Translations under genes and position numbers: made by a program
From: Streptomyces rochei
GTDB taxonomy: Bacteria > Actinomycetota > Actinomycetes > Streptomycetales > Streptomycetaceae
NCBI GenBank assembly: GCA_002155895.1
Contig: MUMD01000263.1
Span: 1 to 33,606, forward strand
Reading direction: 5' to 3'
Length of the DNA stretch: 33,606 nt
The notes under the pieces: generated by a model
What the model was told of the DNA's origin: nothing
Databases searched by the model: none
What the model saw: the letters and a program-made list of their open reading frames with translations, nothing else
In this document: one piece after another, positions 7,285-15,831 of the stretch
Layout: each line of letters opens with the position of its first letter
Numbering within the stretch: the first letter of the stretch is position 1

Positions 7285-9072
7285 CTATCCTGCCCCCTCG
7301 TCCCCGAACAGGGCGAGGGCCGTGTTCACCAGTCCGATGTGACTGAACGCCTGCGGGAAGTTGCCGAGCTGGTGGCCGGCCACCGGGTCGTACTCCTCGG
7401 CGAGCAGCCCCACGTCGTTGGCGAGCCCCACCAGCCGCTCGAACAGCTCCCGGGCCTCCTTGGTCCGGCCCGTCGCGTGCAGCGCGTCCGCGTACCAGAA
7501 CGAGCAGACCAGGAACGTCCCCTCGCCGCCCGGCAGCCCGTCGACGGGGTCCCCCTCGGTGCTGTAGCGGCGCACGAGCCCGTCCCGGGACAGCTCGGCG
7601 CCGATCGCGTCGACCGTCCCGACGACCCGGGGGTCGTCCGGCGGCAGGAAGCCCACGCGCGGGATGAGCAGCAGCGAGGCGTCCAGTTCACGGGAGCCGT
7701 AGGACTGGGTGAAGGTGTTGCGTTCCGGGTCGTAGCCCTTCTCGCACACCTCCCGGTGTACCTCGTCGCGCAGCGCCCGCCAGCGGTCCGGGTCGCCGCC
7801 GGTCAGCTCCGGGTGCTCCTCCAGGGTGCGCACGGCCCGGTCCAGCGCCACCCACGTCATCACCTTCGAGTGCACGAACTGCCGGCGCCCGCCGCGCACC
7901 TCCCACAGCCCCTCGTCGGGCTCGCGCCACGCCGTGGCCAGGAAGTCCATCAGGGCGCACTGCAGCTCCCACATCTGCGGCTGCGGGTGCATGCCGGCCA
8001 GCCGGGCCAGCGACAGGGAGTCCATGACCTCGCCGTACACGTCCAGCTGGAGCTGGTTCACGGCGTCGTTGCCGACCCGTACGGGCGTGGACCCGGCGAA
8101 GCCCGACAGCCATGGCAGCTCGAACTCCGGCAGCCGCCGCTCACCCGCCAGGCCGTACATGATCTGCAGGTCCGCCGGATTGCCCGCGACCGCGCGCAGC
8201 AGCCAGTCGCGCCAGGCCTCGGCCTCCTCCAGGTACCCGGCCGACAGCAGGGCGCCCAGGGTGAGGGTGGAGTCGCGCAGCCAGCAGAAGCGGTAGTCCC
8301 AGTTGCGCACGCCGCCCGGTTCCTCGGGCAGCGAGGTGGTGGGCGCGGCCACGATGCCGCCGGTGGGCTTGTAGGTGAGCGCCTTCAGGGTGATCAGCGA
8401 ACGGACGACGGCGTCCCGGTACGGGCCGTCGTAGCCGCAGTGCGCCGCCCAGGCCCGCCAGTCCTCGACGCTGTGCTCCAGGGCGATGAACGGGTCGACC
8501 AGCGGCGGGCGGGGCTCGTGCGAGGGGTGCCAGGTGAGGACGAAGGCGACCTTCTCGCCCTCGGCGACCGTGAACTCCGCGTGCGTCCCGAAATCCTGCC
8601 CCCAGCTGCGCACCTCCGGCTCGCTGCGCAGCCACGCCGAGTCCGGCCCGGCGACCGCCACCCGGTGTCCGTCGGTGCGGCGCATCCAGGGCACGACCGA
8701 GCCGTAGTCGAAGCGCAGCCGCAGCACGCTGTGCACGGTGACCTCGCCGCGCAGACCCTCCACGACGCGTACGAGGTCGGGGGCGCGGTCGCGCTGCGGC
8801 ATGAAGTCTGTGACCCGCACCGCGCCGTCCGCGGTCTCCCACTCGGTGTCCAGGACGAGGGTGTCGGGCCGGTAGGCGCGGCGCGTGCAGCGCTCGGCTC
8901 CCTCGGGAGCGATGCGCCAGTGGCCGTTGTCCTCGTCGCCGAGCAGTCTGGCGAAGCAGGCGGCGGAGTCGAAGCGGGGCAGACAGAGCCAGTCCACGGA
9001 GCCGTCCGTGCCGACCAGAGCGGCGGTCTGCTCGTCGCCGATGAGCGCGTAGTCCTCGATGTGGGGGTGCAC
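7285..9072 (-). CDS. Glycoside hydrolase family 15 protein (glucoamylase/trehalase-like)
   Basis: 595 residues. The N-terminal beta-sandwich begins IEDYALIGDEQTAALVG and contains GSVDWLCLPRFDS. The (alpha/alpha)6 catalytic domain contains GGVRNWDYRFCWLRDS. A putative general acid lies in DEGLWEVRG (about residue 385) and a putative general base in LAEEYD near residue 560, followed by GNFPQAFSHIGLVNTAL. There is no signal peptide, so it is cytoplasmic. Bacterial cytoplasmic GH15 proteins of this length include mycobacterial-type trehalases, so hydrolysis of trehalose or short alpha-glucans is likely; the substrate is not readable. GTG at 9072 is chosen because the conserved family N-terminus starts there; a TTG 11 codons upstream gives the longest frame. 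It overlaps nothing and is followed after 4 nt by the SDR gene. Confidence 0.9.
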   Translation of the reverse strand: MHPHIEDYALIGDEQTAALVGTDGSVDWLCLPRFDSAACFARLLGDEDNGHWRIAPEGAERCTRRAYRPDTLVLDTEWETADGAVRVTDFMPQRDRAPDLVRVVEGLRGEVTVHSVLRLRFDYGSVVPWMRRTDGHRVAVAGPDSAWLRSEPEVRSWGQDFGTHAEFTVAEGEKVAFVLTWHPSHEPRPPLVDPFIALEHSVEDWRAWAAHCGYDGPYRDAVVRSLITLKALTYKPTGGIVAAPTTSLPEEPGGVRNWDYRFCWLRDSTLTLGALLSAGYLEEAEAWRDWLLRAVAGNPADLQIMYGLAGERRLPEFELPWLSGFAGSTPVRVGNDAVNQLQLDVYGEVMDSLSLARLAGMHPQPQMWELQCALMDFLATAWREPDEGLWEVRGGRRQFVHSKVMTWVALDRAVRTLEEHPELTGGDPDRWRALRDEVHREVCEKGYDPERNTFTQSYGSRELDASLLLIPRVGFLPPDDPRVVGTVDAIGAELSRDGLVRRYSTEGDPVDGLPGGEGTFLVCSFWYADALHATGRTKEARELFERLVGLANDVGLLAEEYDPVAGHQLGNFPQAFSHIGLVNTALALFGDEGAG

Positions 9073-9148
9073 GGCATTCCGTCTTCCCGACCCGGGACGG
9101 AGCAATCGGGCCCGTCCGCGTGCCGGCGCCCAGGGAGGCCGTCGGCCG

Positions 9149-9940
9149 CTACACCGCCGCGTGCTCCGGCTGCGGCTCCGCCGCGTCCTCGGCGGTCTCC
9201 CGGTCGCGCTTCTCGCGGCGGACCAGGAACCACCAGCCGACCGGTACGGCGGCGGCGAACAGCCACCACTGGATCGCGTACGCGTAGTTCAGCGCGGCGT
9301 CCTCGTTGCCGGGCCTGCCGATGCGCTCCGGGGTGCCGTTCTTCGGCTCCGGCTCCATCAGCACGACGTATCCGCCGAGCACCGGTGCCTTCAGGCGCTC
9401 GGCCTGCTGCGCGCTGTTGATGAGCATGATCTGCCGGTCCGGCAGACCTTCGAGGTCCTTGATGCCGCTCGCCTCGGTCGTCTCGTCGGGCATCAGCCGT
9501 CCGGTGACGGTGATCTCCCCGCCGGGCGGCGCGGGCACCTCGGGGAAGGCGGTCTGACTCGGGCCGTCCGCCGGGATCCAGCCCCGGTTGACCAGCAGGA
9601 TCCTGCCGTCGTTCAGCACGAACGGGGTCAGCACGTGGTAGCCGATGTTGTCGTCGGAGTCGGTGCGGCGACGGACGACGACCTCGCGTTCGGTGTCGAA
9701 GCGGCCCTGCGCGGTGACCGTGCGGTACCGCTCACGCGTGGTGATCTTCTTGCCGGGGGCGGTCAGCGACTCGGCGGGCACCGGCGCCGCGTCGAGCGCC
9801 CGCGCGACCAGATCGTTCCGGGCGGTGCGCTCCTCGTAGCGGTGCATCTGCCAGAAGCCCAGCCGGATCATCGTGGGGATGAGCAGCACGGCGACCAGCG
9901 TGAGGATCACCCACTGGCGGGACAGGAGGAAGCGGTACAC
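9149..9940 (-). CDS. SURF1 family cytochrome oxidase biogenesis protein
   Basis: 263 residues. The first transmembrane helix (about 10-27) runs directly into the SURF1 signature GFWQMHR (28-34). A central extracytoplasmic domain contains RYRTVTAQGRFD and ILLVNRGWIP. A second helix near the C-terminus follows LNYAYAIQWWLFAA, the second SURF1 signature. A charged cytoplasmic tail ends the protein. SURF1 proteins help insert heme a into aa3-type cytochrome c oxidase. Start: GTG at 9940 matches the family N-terminus (MYRFLLSRQW); a TTG five codons upstream is the alternative. The ribosome site is weak. Its neighbours are not oxidase genes. Confidence 0.92.
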   Translation of the reverse strand: MYRFLLSRQWVILTLVAVLLIPTMIRLGFWQMHRYEERTARNDLVARALDAAPVPAESLTAPGKKITTRERYRTVTAQGRFDTEREVVVRRRTDSDDNIGYHVLTPFVLNDGRILLVNRGWIPADGPSQTAFPEVPAPPGGEITVTGRLMPDETTEASGIKDLEGLPDRQIMLINSAQQAERLKAPVLGGYVVLMEPEPKNGTPERIGRPGNEDAALNYAYAIQWWLFAAAVPVGWWFLVRREKRDRETAEDAAEPQPEHAAV

Positions 9941-9997
9941 CCCACGACGGTACAACTCGGTCGTGGGGCGCCGTGCGGCGGGTACGCCGTCGAGGGA

Positions 9998-10231
9998 CTA
10001 GACCTTGTCGACGATCCCCGCCCTCCCCTCCGCGCGGGCGCAGTGGGCGCCGCAGTACCAGTGGCCCTCGACCTCGACGCCCTGGCCGATGATCTGGACC
10101 CGGCAGTGCTCGCAGATGGGGGCCATCCGGTGGATCGCGCAGGAGAAGCAGTCGAAGACGTGCACCGCTCCCTGGGCGTGGACCTCGAAGGTCATTCCGT
10201 AGTTGTTGCCGCAGACTTCACATGTCGCCAT
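9998..10231 (-). CDS. Small cysteine-rich putative zinc-binding protein
   Basis: 77 residues with four Cys/His clusters: CEVC (4-7), CFSC (28-31, followed by AIH), CEHC (40-43) and CGAHC (60-64). Paired CxxC knuckles like these make a double zinc ribbon or LIM-like fold likely. No enzyme motif is visible. It lies upstream of SURF1 on the same strand with a 57-nt gap and may share its transcript. A metallothionein-like or DNA/protein-binding role cannot be distinguished. The ATG has no strong ribosome site. Function unknown. Confidence 0.75.
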   Translation of the reverse strand: MATCEVCGNNYGMTFEVHAQGAVHVFDCFSCAIHRMAPICEHCRVQIIGQGVEVEGHWYCGAHCARAEGRAGIVDKV

Positions 10232-10274
10232 GCGCCACAGGGTGAGCCGTCACCGCGACGCGGGCGAGCGGGCG

Positions 10275-10291
10275 CCGGGCGAGTCGCCCGG
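10275..10291 (-). terminator. Short hairpin after the exonuclease gene
   Basis: CCGGGC (10275-10280) pairs with GCCCGG (10286-10291) around loop GAGTC, about 50 nt past the exonuclease stop on the minus strand. The stem is short, so this is tentative. Confidence 0.35.
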
Positions 10292-10337
10292 AATCACCCG
10301 TCCGTACGGCTCGGCCGCTGTCCGCCCGCGGCCCGGC

Positions 10338-11330
10338 TCACGGCGTGGCGTCCGCGGGCTCGACATCAGCCAGCAGCTGGCCGAAGGCCGCCTCGTCCAC
10401 CACCGGCGTGCCGAACTGGCGGGCCTTGACCACCTTGGACGTGCCCGAGTCCGGGTCGTTGGTGACCAGCAGACTGGTGAGTCGGGACAGGCTGGTGGCG
10501 ACGTGCAGTCCGGCCTCGGTCGCACGGTCCTCCAGCAGGTCCCGCTCGACGGAGGTGTCACCCGAGAAGGCGACCCGCATGCCCTGCTTGAGCCTTTTGC
10601 CCTCTTCGTACCGGCCCGGGTTGGGGTAGGGGCACGCGGGCCTCTTGCGGGAGGGGCGCCAGCCGGCCGACCGGTAGCCGCCGGGGCCGGCCTGGTGGCC
10701 GATCCGGGGAGCGGGCGCGTCCGACCACTCGGTCAGCGGCCGGCACTCGTGCAGCGGCAGCCGCAGGCCGCCCGCCGCCGCCGCGAGCAGGCTCGGCCGG
10801 AACGCCTCCGCCAGCACCCGGGCGTCGTCCAGCGCGTGGTGCGCCCGCTGCTGCACGACGCCGAAGTGGGCGGCCAGCGATTCCAGCTTGTGGTTGGGCA
10901 GCGGCAGCTCCAGCGCCTTGGAGAGCGCGATGGTGCACAGCCGTTGACGCACCGGTGCCTCGCGCTTCGCGCGCGCGTACTCGCGGGCGATCATCTGCCA
11001 GTCGAAGACGGCGTTGTGCGCGACGAGCACCCGCCCGTCGAGACGGGCCGCGAACTCCTCGGCCACCTCCGGGAAGAGGGGCGCGTCCCGGAGCACCTCG
11101 CTCGTCAGGCCGTGTATCCACACCGGGCCCGGGTCCCGCTGCGGATTGACCAGGGTGTACCAGTGGTCCTCGACCTCGCCGCGGGCGTCCAGACGGTAGA
11201 CGGCCGCGGAGATGATGCGGTCGTCGCGGGCCAGTCCGGTGGTCTCCACGTCAACGACCGCGTATCCCTGCGGATACGCGGTCGGCCACGCCGTCGCGGA
11301 CGGCGCTGCGGTCGTGCGGTCTTCGAGCAT
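10338..11330 (-). CDS. DEDDh 3'-5' exonuclease with C-terminal BRCT domain
   Basis: 330 residues. The exonuclease domain has all DEDDh elements: DVETTGL (D27, E29), HNAVFDWQMI (second Asp), and HHALDDAR (His and last Asp). It resembles the DNA polymerase III epsilon family. A Pro/Arg-rich spacer leads to a BRCT-like domain over roughly the last 75 residues (GMRVAFSG, then LEDRATEAGLHVATSLSRLT and LLVTNDP). The SLLVTNDPDSGTSKVVKA segment is typical of BRCTs such as that of NAD-dependent ligase. A repair or proofreading role is likely but the partner is unknown. The ATG at 11330 was chosen; the frame stays open far upstream into the CopD gene but no plausible start lies nearer the nuclease domain. 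Confidence 0.88.
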   Translation of the reverse strand: MLEDRTTAAPSATAWPTAYPQGYAVVDVETTGLARDDRIISAAVYRLDARGEVEDHWYTLVNPQRDPGPVWIHGLTSEVLRDAPLFPEVAEEFAARLDGRVLVAHNAVFDWQMIAREYARAKREAPVRQRLCTIALSKALELPLPNHKLESLAAHFGVVQQRAHHALDDARVLAEAFRPSLLAAAAGGLRLPLHECRPLTEWSDAPAPRIGHQAGPGGYRSAGWRPSRKRPACPYPNPGRYEEGKRLKQGMRVAFSGDTSVERDLLEDRATEAGLHVATSLSRLTSLLVTNDPDSGTSKVVKARQFGTPVVDEAAFGQLLADVEPADATP

Positions 11331-11443
11331 GGTCCATGAGGATACGGGCCGCGACTGACACTCCGGTGCGCCAGGTGCCGCCGCGCGCCGCGGCGCGACG
11401 GCCGTACGGTCAAGCGGCCGCCGCCGGGCGGGCGTTGCGGGAC

Positions 11444-12451
11444 TCACCACCGGATCGGCACCGGAAGGGCCGTCAGCAGCCCGGAGACCGCGACCACGAA
11501 ACCGAGGGCGGCGACCTCCGCGCGCGCCGGGACGCAGGCGGTCAGCGGATCGGCCGCGCGGCCCAGCCGGATCCTGGCCCACAGCGCGAGGGCGGCGACG
11601 GCGACCATGAGGATCACCTTGGCGAGCAGGACCCGCCCGTACGCGGTATCCGTCAGCTGGTCCGCGATCGTGCCGGGCGGCATCCGGCGCAGCGAACTGC
11701 ACACGCCCGTCGCCGTGATGGCCGCGAGCAGCACGGCCGCCACGCGCGCGTAGAGCCCCAGCAGGGCCGGGCCGGCCGCGGTCTCCCGCCAGGTGCGCAG
11801 CGTCCGCAGCGCGTACAGCAGACCGCCCACCCACAGCGACGCGCACGTCAGGTGGACGAGGGTCAGGCCGGAGCCGAGCAGGGGGCTGTACTCGGTCGTG
11901 GGGTGCGCGCGCAGCGCCTCCGCGACGATCACCGCGGCCAGCGGCCAGACCTGGAGGCCGGGGCGGCGGGAGGTGGCGCACAGACCGGCCGCCAGGAAGC
12001 CGTTGACCTCCAGGAGGGCGAGTTTGCCGTCGCGGGTGGAGTAGAGGCCGCCGACGTCGATGTCGGCGGCGCTGTCCGGCACCAGGTTGCCCGTGGCCAC
12101 GACCGACGCCAGGCCCAGCGCGGCGACGAATCCGGCGGCGGCCGCGTACGGCGCCCAGCTGCGGGGGCGTTGCGGGGGAGCGCCTGGGAGGGACCTGGCG
12201 AGCCGGTTCACGAAGAGTTCGCCGACCGGGACGCTCAGCGCGGCGAACAGCACCGTGCGCAGCAGGGCTATGCCGCCGGTGCCGGGTGCCTCGGCCTCCC
12301 CGGTGCCGTGCAGGGCGGGGGACGGGCCGAGGACGGGTATCAGCGCGGCCAGCACCACCAGCACGAGCACGGCCACGGTCCGGCCGGTGCCGGTGGGCCG
12401 CGCGTGCCGTCCGGTGCCGGTGGTCCGGGACGGGGGTCTTGTCAAGGTCAC
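11444..12451 (-). CDS. CopD-family multi-pass membrane protein
   Basis: About 335 residues with seven or eight hydrophobic helices and short loops, fitting the copper resistance D family. The region LTLVHLTCASLWVGGLLYALRT matches the conserved CopD core helix with His and Trp, followed by LLGLYARVAAVLLAAITATGV and YGRVLLAKVILMVAVAALAL. There is no CopC domain fused or adjacent, so copper uptake is only a family-level expectation. GTG at 12451 is preferred because the hydrophobic region follows after a basic, Thr/Arg-rich N-terminus; an in-frame GTG at 12523 would add 24 unlikely residues. Neither start has a clear ribosome site. Confidence 0.78.
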   Translation of the reverse strand: MTLTRPPSRTTGTGRHARPTGTGRTVAVLVLVVLAALIPVLGPSPALHGTGEAEAPGTGGIALLRTVLFAALSVPVGELFVNRLARSLPGAPPQRPRSWAPYAAAAGFVAALGLASVVATGNLVPDSAADIDVGGLYSTRDGKLALLEVNGFLAAGLCATSRRPGLQVWPLAAVIVAEALRAHPTTEYSPLLGSGLTLVHLTCASLWVGGLLYALRTLRTWRETAAGPALLGLYARVAAVLLAAITATGVCSSLRRMPPGTIADQLTDTAYGRVLLAKVILMVAVAALALWARIRLGRAADPLTACVPARAEVAALGFVVAVSGLLTALPVPIRW

Positions 12452-12583
12452 CTCGAGATCTTCACCAGCTCCCCCAGATCCGGGCAAGTTCCGGAAAACA
12501 ACTGGCGGTCCGGCATTCCACACATGAGGACGTTTTCGGCCGCCGTGCGGTTCGGGAGAGCGGGGAAGGGGGGGAGGGACGCG

Positions 12584-14122
12584 TCACACCCAGCGCGCGG
12601 CGTCCGCGCCCCAGGGGCCCGGCGCCCGTTCCCAGTCGGTGGGTCCGCCCTCGAAGCGGACCGGCGGCAGCGCGTACCGCAGCCGCCCCAGCGGGCTCTC
12701 CCGCTCACGCAGCCACGGTGAGGCGCCCGGGCCTCCCGCGTCGCCGGCGGCACGTACGCGGTGCGCGCCGCTGCCCGTGCCCATAGTGCTCGGGCCGCCG
12801 GTGCCGCCCGTGCCCCTCGTGCCGCCCGTGTCGGCGGAGGCGCTTCCGGCCGACCCGCCGACACCGTGCGGCCGGCCCGCGCCGCTCGCGCCGTCCTGCG
12901 CCGGCCCCGCCGACAGCCACGCGGCCGTGCGGGCCAGCGCGACCTCGACGTACCGGCTGCCGCCGTGCCGGGACTGCTCGGTCAGCGCCCGCAGCACCCC
13001 GGCCGCCAGCAGGTAGCCGGTGCCGTGGTCGAGGGCCTGGGCGGGCAGCGCGCCCGGCCGGTCCGCCGTTCCCTCCAGCGCGGCGATCCCGGTGCCCACC
13101 TGCACCAGGCTGTCGAAGCCGCGCCGCCCGGCCCACGGCCCGTACGCGCCCCAGGCCGACAGCCGGGCCACGACCAGTCCCGGCCGCCGCGCGGCGAGCG
13201 CCCGCGGGGAGAGGCCGAACCGGTCGAGGGAGCCCGGCCGGTAGCCGGTGACGACGACGTCGGCCGCGCCGAGCAGTTCCTCGAAAGCGGCCTGATCGCA
13301 CGTCAGGTCCAGTGTCGCCGAACGCTTTCCGAAGCCCGTGTCGACGTGCTGGTCGGGCAGTTCGGGCAGCCCCGGCGGGTCCACGCGCAGGACGTCCGCG
13401 CCGAGCAGGGCGAGGGTGCGGGTGGCCACCGGGCCGGCGATGACCCGGGTCAGGTCCAGGACGCGCAGCCCGGCGGCGGGCAGCAGCGCGCCGGCGGACG
13501 GCGGGACGGGGACGAACGTCCGCGCCGGCGACGCGTCCAGCACGCCGCGCTCCACCAACGGCCGCCCGGCCACCGCGCGGCCCTGCTCGGAGGCCGCCCA
13601 CTCCCCGGGCGTCCGCAGGGCCACGGCCGCCCCGCCGGCCGCGTACACGGTCTCCTCGACGGAGCGCGCGGGCAGCCCGGCCAGCAGGGAACCCACGGCG
13701 TCCACCGCCCGCGCGTCCTCTGTGTCCCGCGCCAGGCCCAGCGCCGCCAGCAGCCGCGCCCGGTGGTGCGGGTAGTTCGCGTGGGTGCGCACCCACCCGT
13801 CGGCCGTCCGCCACAGCCGCGACAGCGGCGCGAACGACACCGGCTCCCGGCCGCCGATCCGCAGGTGACGCTCGCTGGTGAAGGCCGCCGCGACCGCACC
13901 GTCGTCCACCCGCACCGCGGGAACCCCGCCGGGCGCGGCCCGCCGCGCCGCCAGCTCGGCGGCGGCCAGCGCACAGGCGCCGACGCACGCCGACGCGAGC
14001 GCCCGCACCGGCAGCCGCGCCTCCAGGACCTCGGGGCGCGCCGCCCGCGCGACCCGCGCGGTGAGTGCCGCGTCACCGCCCAGCACGGACCACACGTACT
14101 CGATCTCGTCCATCTCTCCCAT
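12584..14122 (-). CDS. Family III (CaiB/BaiF) CoA-transferase with unusual domain order
   Basis: 512 residues. The canonical N-terminal CaiB motif (LDLTRVIAGPVATRTLALLG, 222-241) begins only after about 215 residues. The leading segment (ERHLRIGGREPVSFAP, then LWRTADGWVRTHANYPHHRA) resembles the C-terminal part of the same family, so the protein looks rearranged or made of one and a partial copy. D337 in RRGFDSLVQ is at the place of the catalytic Asp of related enzymes. A Gly/Ser/Thr low-complexity stretch (about 407-465, repeats such as GGTRGTGGTGG) interrupts the C-terminal region. Substrate unknown. ATG at 14122 is used; MDEIEY at 14113 is an alternative. A terminator upstream separates it from the peptidase genes. 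Confidence 0.85.
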   Translation of the reverse strand: MGEMDEIEYVWSVLGGDAALTARVARAARPEVLEARLPVRALASACVGACALAAAELAARRAAPGGVPAVRVDDGAVAAAFTSERHLRIGGREPVSFAPLSRLWRTADGWVRTHANYPHHRARLLAALGLARDTEDARAVDAVGSLLAGLPARSVEETVYAAGGAAVALRTPGEWAASEQGRAVAGRPLVERGVLDASPARTFVPVPPSAGALLPAAGLRVLDLTRVIAGPVATRTLALLGADVLRVDPPGLPELPDQHVDTGFGKRSATLDLTCDQAAFEELLGAADVVVTGYRPGSLDRFGLSPRALAARRPGLVVARLSAWGAYGPWAGRRGFDSLVQVGTGIAALEGTADRPGALPAQALDHGTGYLLAAGVLRALTEQSRHGGSRYVEVALARTAAWLSAGPAQDGASGAGRPHGVGGSAGSASADTGGTRGTGGTGGPSTMGTGSGAHRVRAAGDAGGPGASPWLRERESPLGRLRYALPPVRFEGGPTDWERAPGPWGADAARWV

Positions 14123-14159
14123 GGCGAGCAGTGTGCGGTGCCCGCCCCGCGCACGGAAC

Positions 14160-14190
14160 GGCGGGCCGGGGGAGGTTCCCCCGGCCCGCC
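14160..14190 (-). terminator. Strong hairpin terminator after the first-listed subtilase
   Basis: A perfect 14-bp stem, arms 14160-14173 (GGCGGGCCGGGGGA) and 14177-14190, with a very short loop (GGT, or AGGTT if the closing pair opens). It lies 38 nt beyond the peptidase stop on the minus strand and ahead of the CoA-transferase gene. Confidence 0.8.
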
Positions 14191-14228
14191 TCACGCGCGT
14201 GGTGGCCGCGGGGGCCACCGGAGCGCCG

Positions 14229-15755
14229 CTACCGGGTCACCGCGTCCAGCGCGTCGGCCATGCCCCAGCCGTAGAAGCCGTTGCGGTTCTTCGAGCCCTC
14301 GCACACCGCGTCGACCTTGCCGTCGCCGTCGATGTCGTACGGCTCGGTGCACGCGGTGGCGTCGGCCTGGGCGTACAGCAGGGCCTTGACCATCGCCGGT
14401 GAGGCGTGCGGGTGCGTCGACTTGATCAGCGCGGCGACGCCCGCGACGTGCGGGGACGCCATCGACGTACCGGCCATGTAGCCCCACTTGCCGCCGGGCA
14501 GCGTGCCGAGGATCAGTCCGCTGGTCGCGGGCGGCTCCGGCTTCTGGTACGCCGTCGAGTCGCCGCCGGGCGCGGCGATGTCGACGACGCCCAGCCCGTG
14601 GTTGGAGAAGGACGACTTGAGGCCCTTCGCGCCCGTCGCGGCGACCGTCACGACGCCGGGCAGCTGGGTCGGGATGTCCAGGCACTCGGACGGGTCGACC
14701 ACCCGGTCGCCGGGCGTGGTGTCGTTGGGGGAGGACGGGTCGGTGATCTCGTCGGATGAGAGGTCGTAGTTCTCGTTGCCCGCCGCCGCGACGTTGACCG
14801 CGCCCTTCTTCTCCGCGTACCGCGAGGCCCGGGTGACGGCCTCGACGAGCGCCTTCTGGTCCGGGTCGTTCTTGCAGTTGAAGTACCAGGGGTCGGTGTA
14901 ATAGCTGTTGTTGGTGACGTCCACGCCGTGCTCGGCCGCCCACATGAAGCCGCAGACCACGGCCTCGGTGTAGAAGAAGCCGTCGGGGTTGGACACCTTG
15001 ATGCCCGACACCTTCACGCCGGGCGCCACGCCCGTCATGCCGACGCCGTTCTTGGCGGCGGCGATCTCCCCGGCCACGTGCGTGCCGTGCGGGCTCTCCG
15101 CCGCCCCCGGCCGCCAGGCGCCGTCGGTGGTGTCCGGCTTGCCGGAGACGCAGTTGACGGAGGCGTCCCGGTCGAAGTTGGGGGCGATGTCCGGGTGGGT
15201 GTCGTCCACGCCCGTGTCGATGACCGCGACGGTCACCTTCTCGCTCCCCAGCGACTTCTCGTGCGCCTTGTCCGCCTTGATGGCGGGCAGGTCCCACTGG
15301 AGTCCCTGCAGCGGGTCCTGGCCCTCGGCGGCCTCGGCGGCGGCGATCTCCTTGCCGCTGAGGACCTTCGGCGCGCCGGTGTCGGTGGTGGCGGCCGACG
15401 GCAGCGGCGCGGTGCGGGTGGCGCCGGCCGATTGCACACCGCGCACCGTGCGGACCTGCCGGGCGAAGTCCGGGTTCGAGGAGTGGACGACGATCACGCC
15501 GATCCGGTCGTACGACGTCACGACGGTGCCGCCGGCCTCGGCTATCGCCCGCTTCACGTGTGCCGGGAGGCCGTGCCCGGGGCGGACGTTGACGACGTAG
15601 CTCGTCGAGGTCGAGGACGTCGAGTCCGCCGACAGCGTGGGGGCGGCCTCGGCGGCGGAGGCCGGGACGCCAGGCAGGAGGGCCAGCGACGCGGCCACGG
15701 CCATGCCGGCCGGGATCGCGAGGGCTCGGCGGTGACGCGGGTGGGGAGGTGTCAT
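14229..15755 (-). CDS. Secreted S8 family serine peptidase (subtilase), copy A
   Basis: 508 residues. The signal peptide has basic HPRHRR, a hydrophobic core and a likely cleavage after ASA near residue 34. An I9-like propeptide follows (about 50-120, YVVNVRPG then IGVIVVHSSNPDFA). The catalytic triad is visible: D180 in VIDTGVDDTHPD, H223 in HGTHVAGE, S431 in GTSMASPH, with oxyanion N327 in AAAGNENYD. The C-terminus has an acidic loop DIDGDGKVDA flanked by cysteines, then NGFYGWGMADAL, shared with copy B. GGAGAC lies 8 nt before the ATG. It lies 76 nt downstream of copy B in the same orientation, so tandem duplication and possibly one transcript. An extracellular protease role is well supported; substrate unknown. 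Confidence 0.94.
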   Translation of the reverse strand: MTPPHPRHRRALAIPAGMAVAASLALLPGVPASAAEAAPTLSADSTSSTSTSYVVNVRPGHGLPAHVKRAIAEAGGTVVTSYDRIGVIVVHSSNPDFARQVRTVRGVQSAGATRTAPLPSAATTDTGAPKVLSGKEIAAAEAAEGQDPLQGLQWDLPAIKADKAHEKSLGSEKVTVAVIDTGVDDTHPDIAPNFDRDASVNCVSGKPDTTDGAWRPGAAESPHGTHVAGEIAAAKNGVGMTGVAPGVKVSGIKVSNPDGFFYTEAVVCGFMWAAEHGVDVTNNSYYTDPWYFNCKNDPDQKALVEAVTRASRYAEKKGAVNVAAAGNENYDLSSDEITDPSSPNDTTPGDRVVDPSECLDIPTQLPGVVTVAATGAKGLKSSFSNHGLGVVDIAAPGGDSTAYQKPEPPATSGLILGTLPGGKWGYMAGTSMASPHVAGVAALIKSTHPHASPAMVKALLYAQADATACTEPYDIDGDGKVDAVCEGSKNRNGFYGWGMADALDAVTR

Positions 15756-15831
15756 GTGCGGTGTCTCCAGTTCGTTCGTGAAACCGTGCGCGACTCGGGA
15801 GCGGACGACGAGCGGGCCCGTGCGGGGCGGG

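Noticed and set aside
7171..9420. A 749-codon plus-strand open frame
   Set aside because: It lies opposite the GH15 and SURF1 genes and has no domain or ribosome site; a GC-bias artefact.
11384..11397. Palindrome CGCGCCGCGGCGCG as terminator of the CopD gene
   Set aside because: Self-complementary with no loop and of a composition common by chance in this genome.
12725..12905. A frameshift or assembly error in the CoA-transferase gene
   Set aside because: The reading frame stays open through the low-complexity stretch and family-like sequence resumes after it, so an in-frame linker expansion is more likely.
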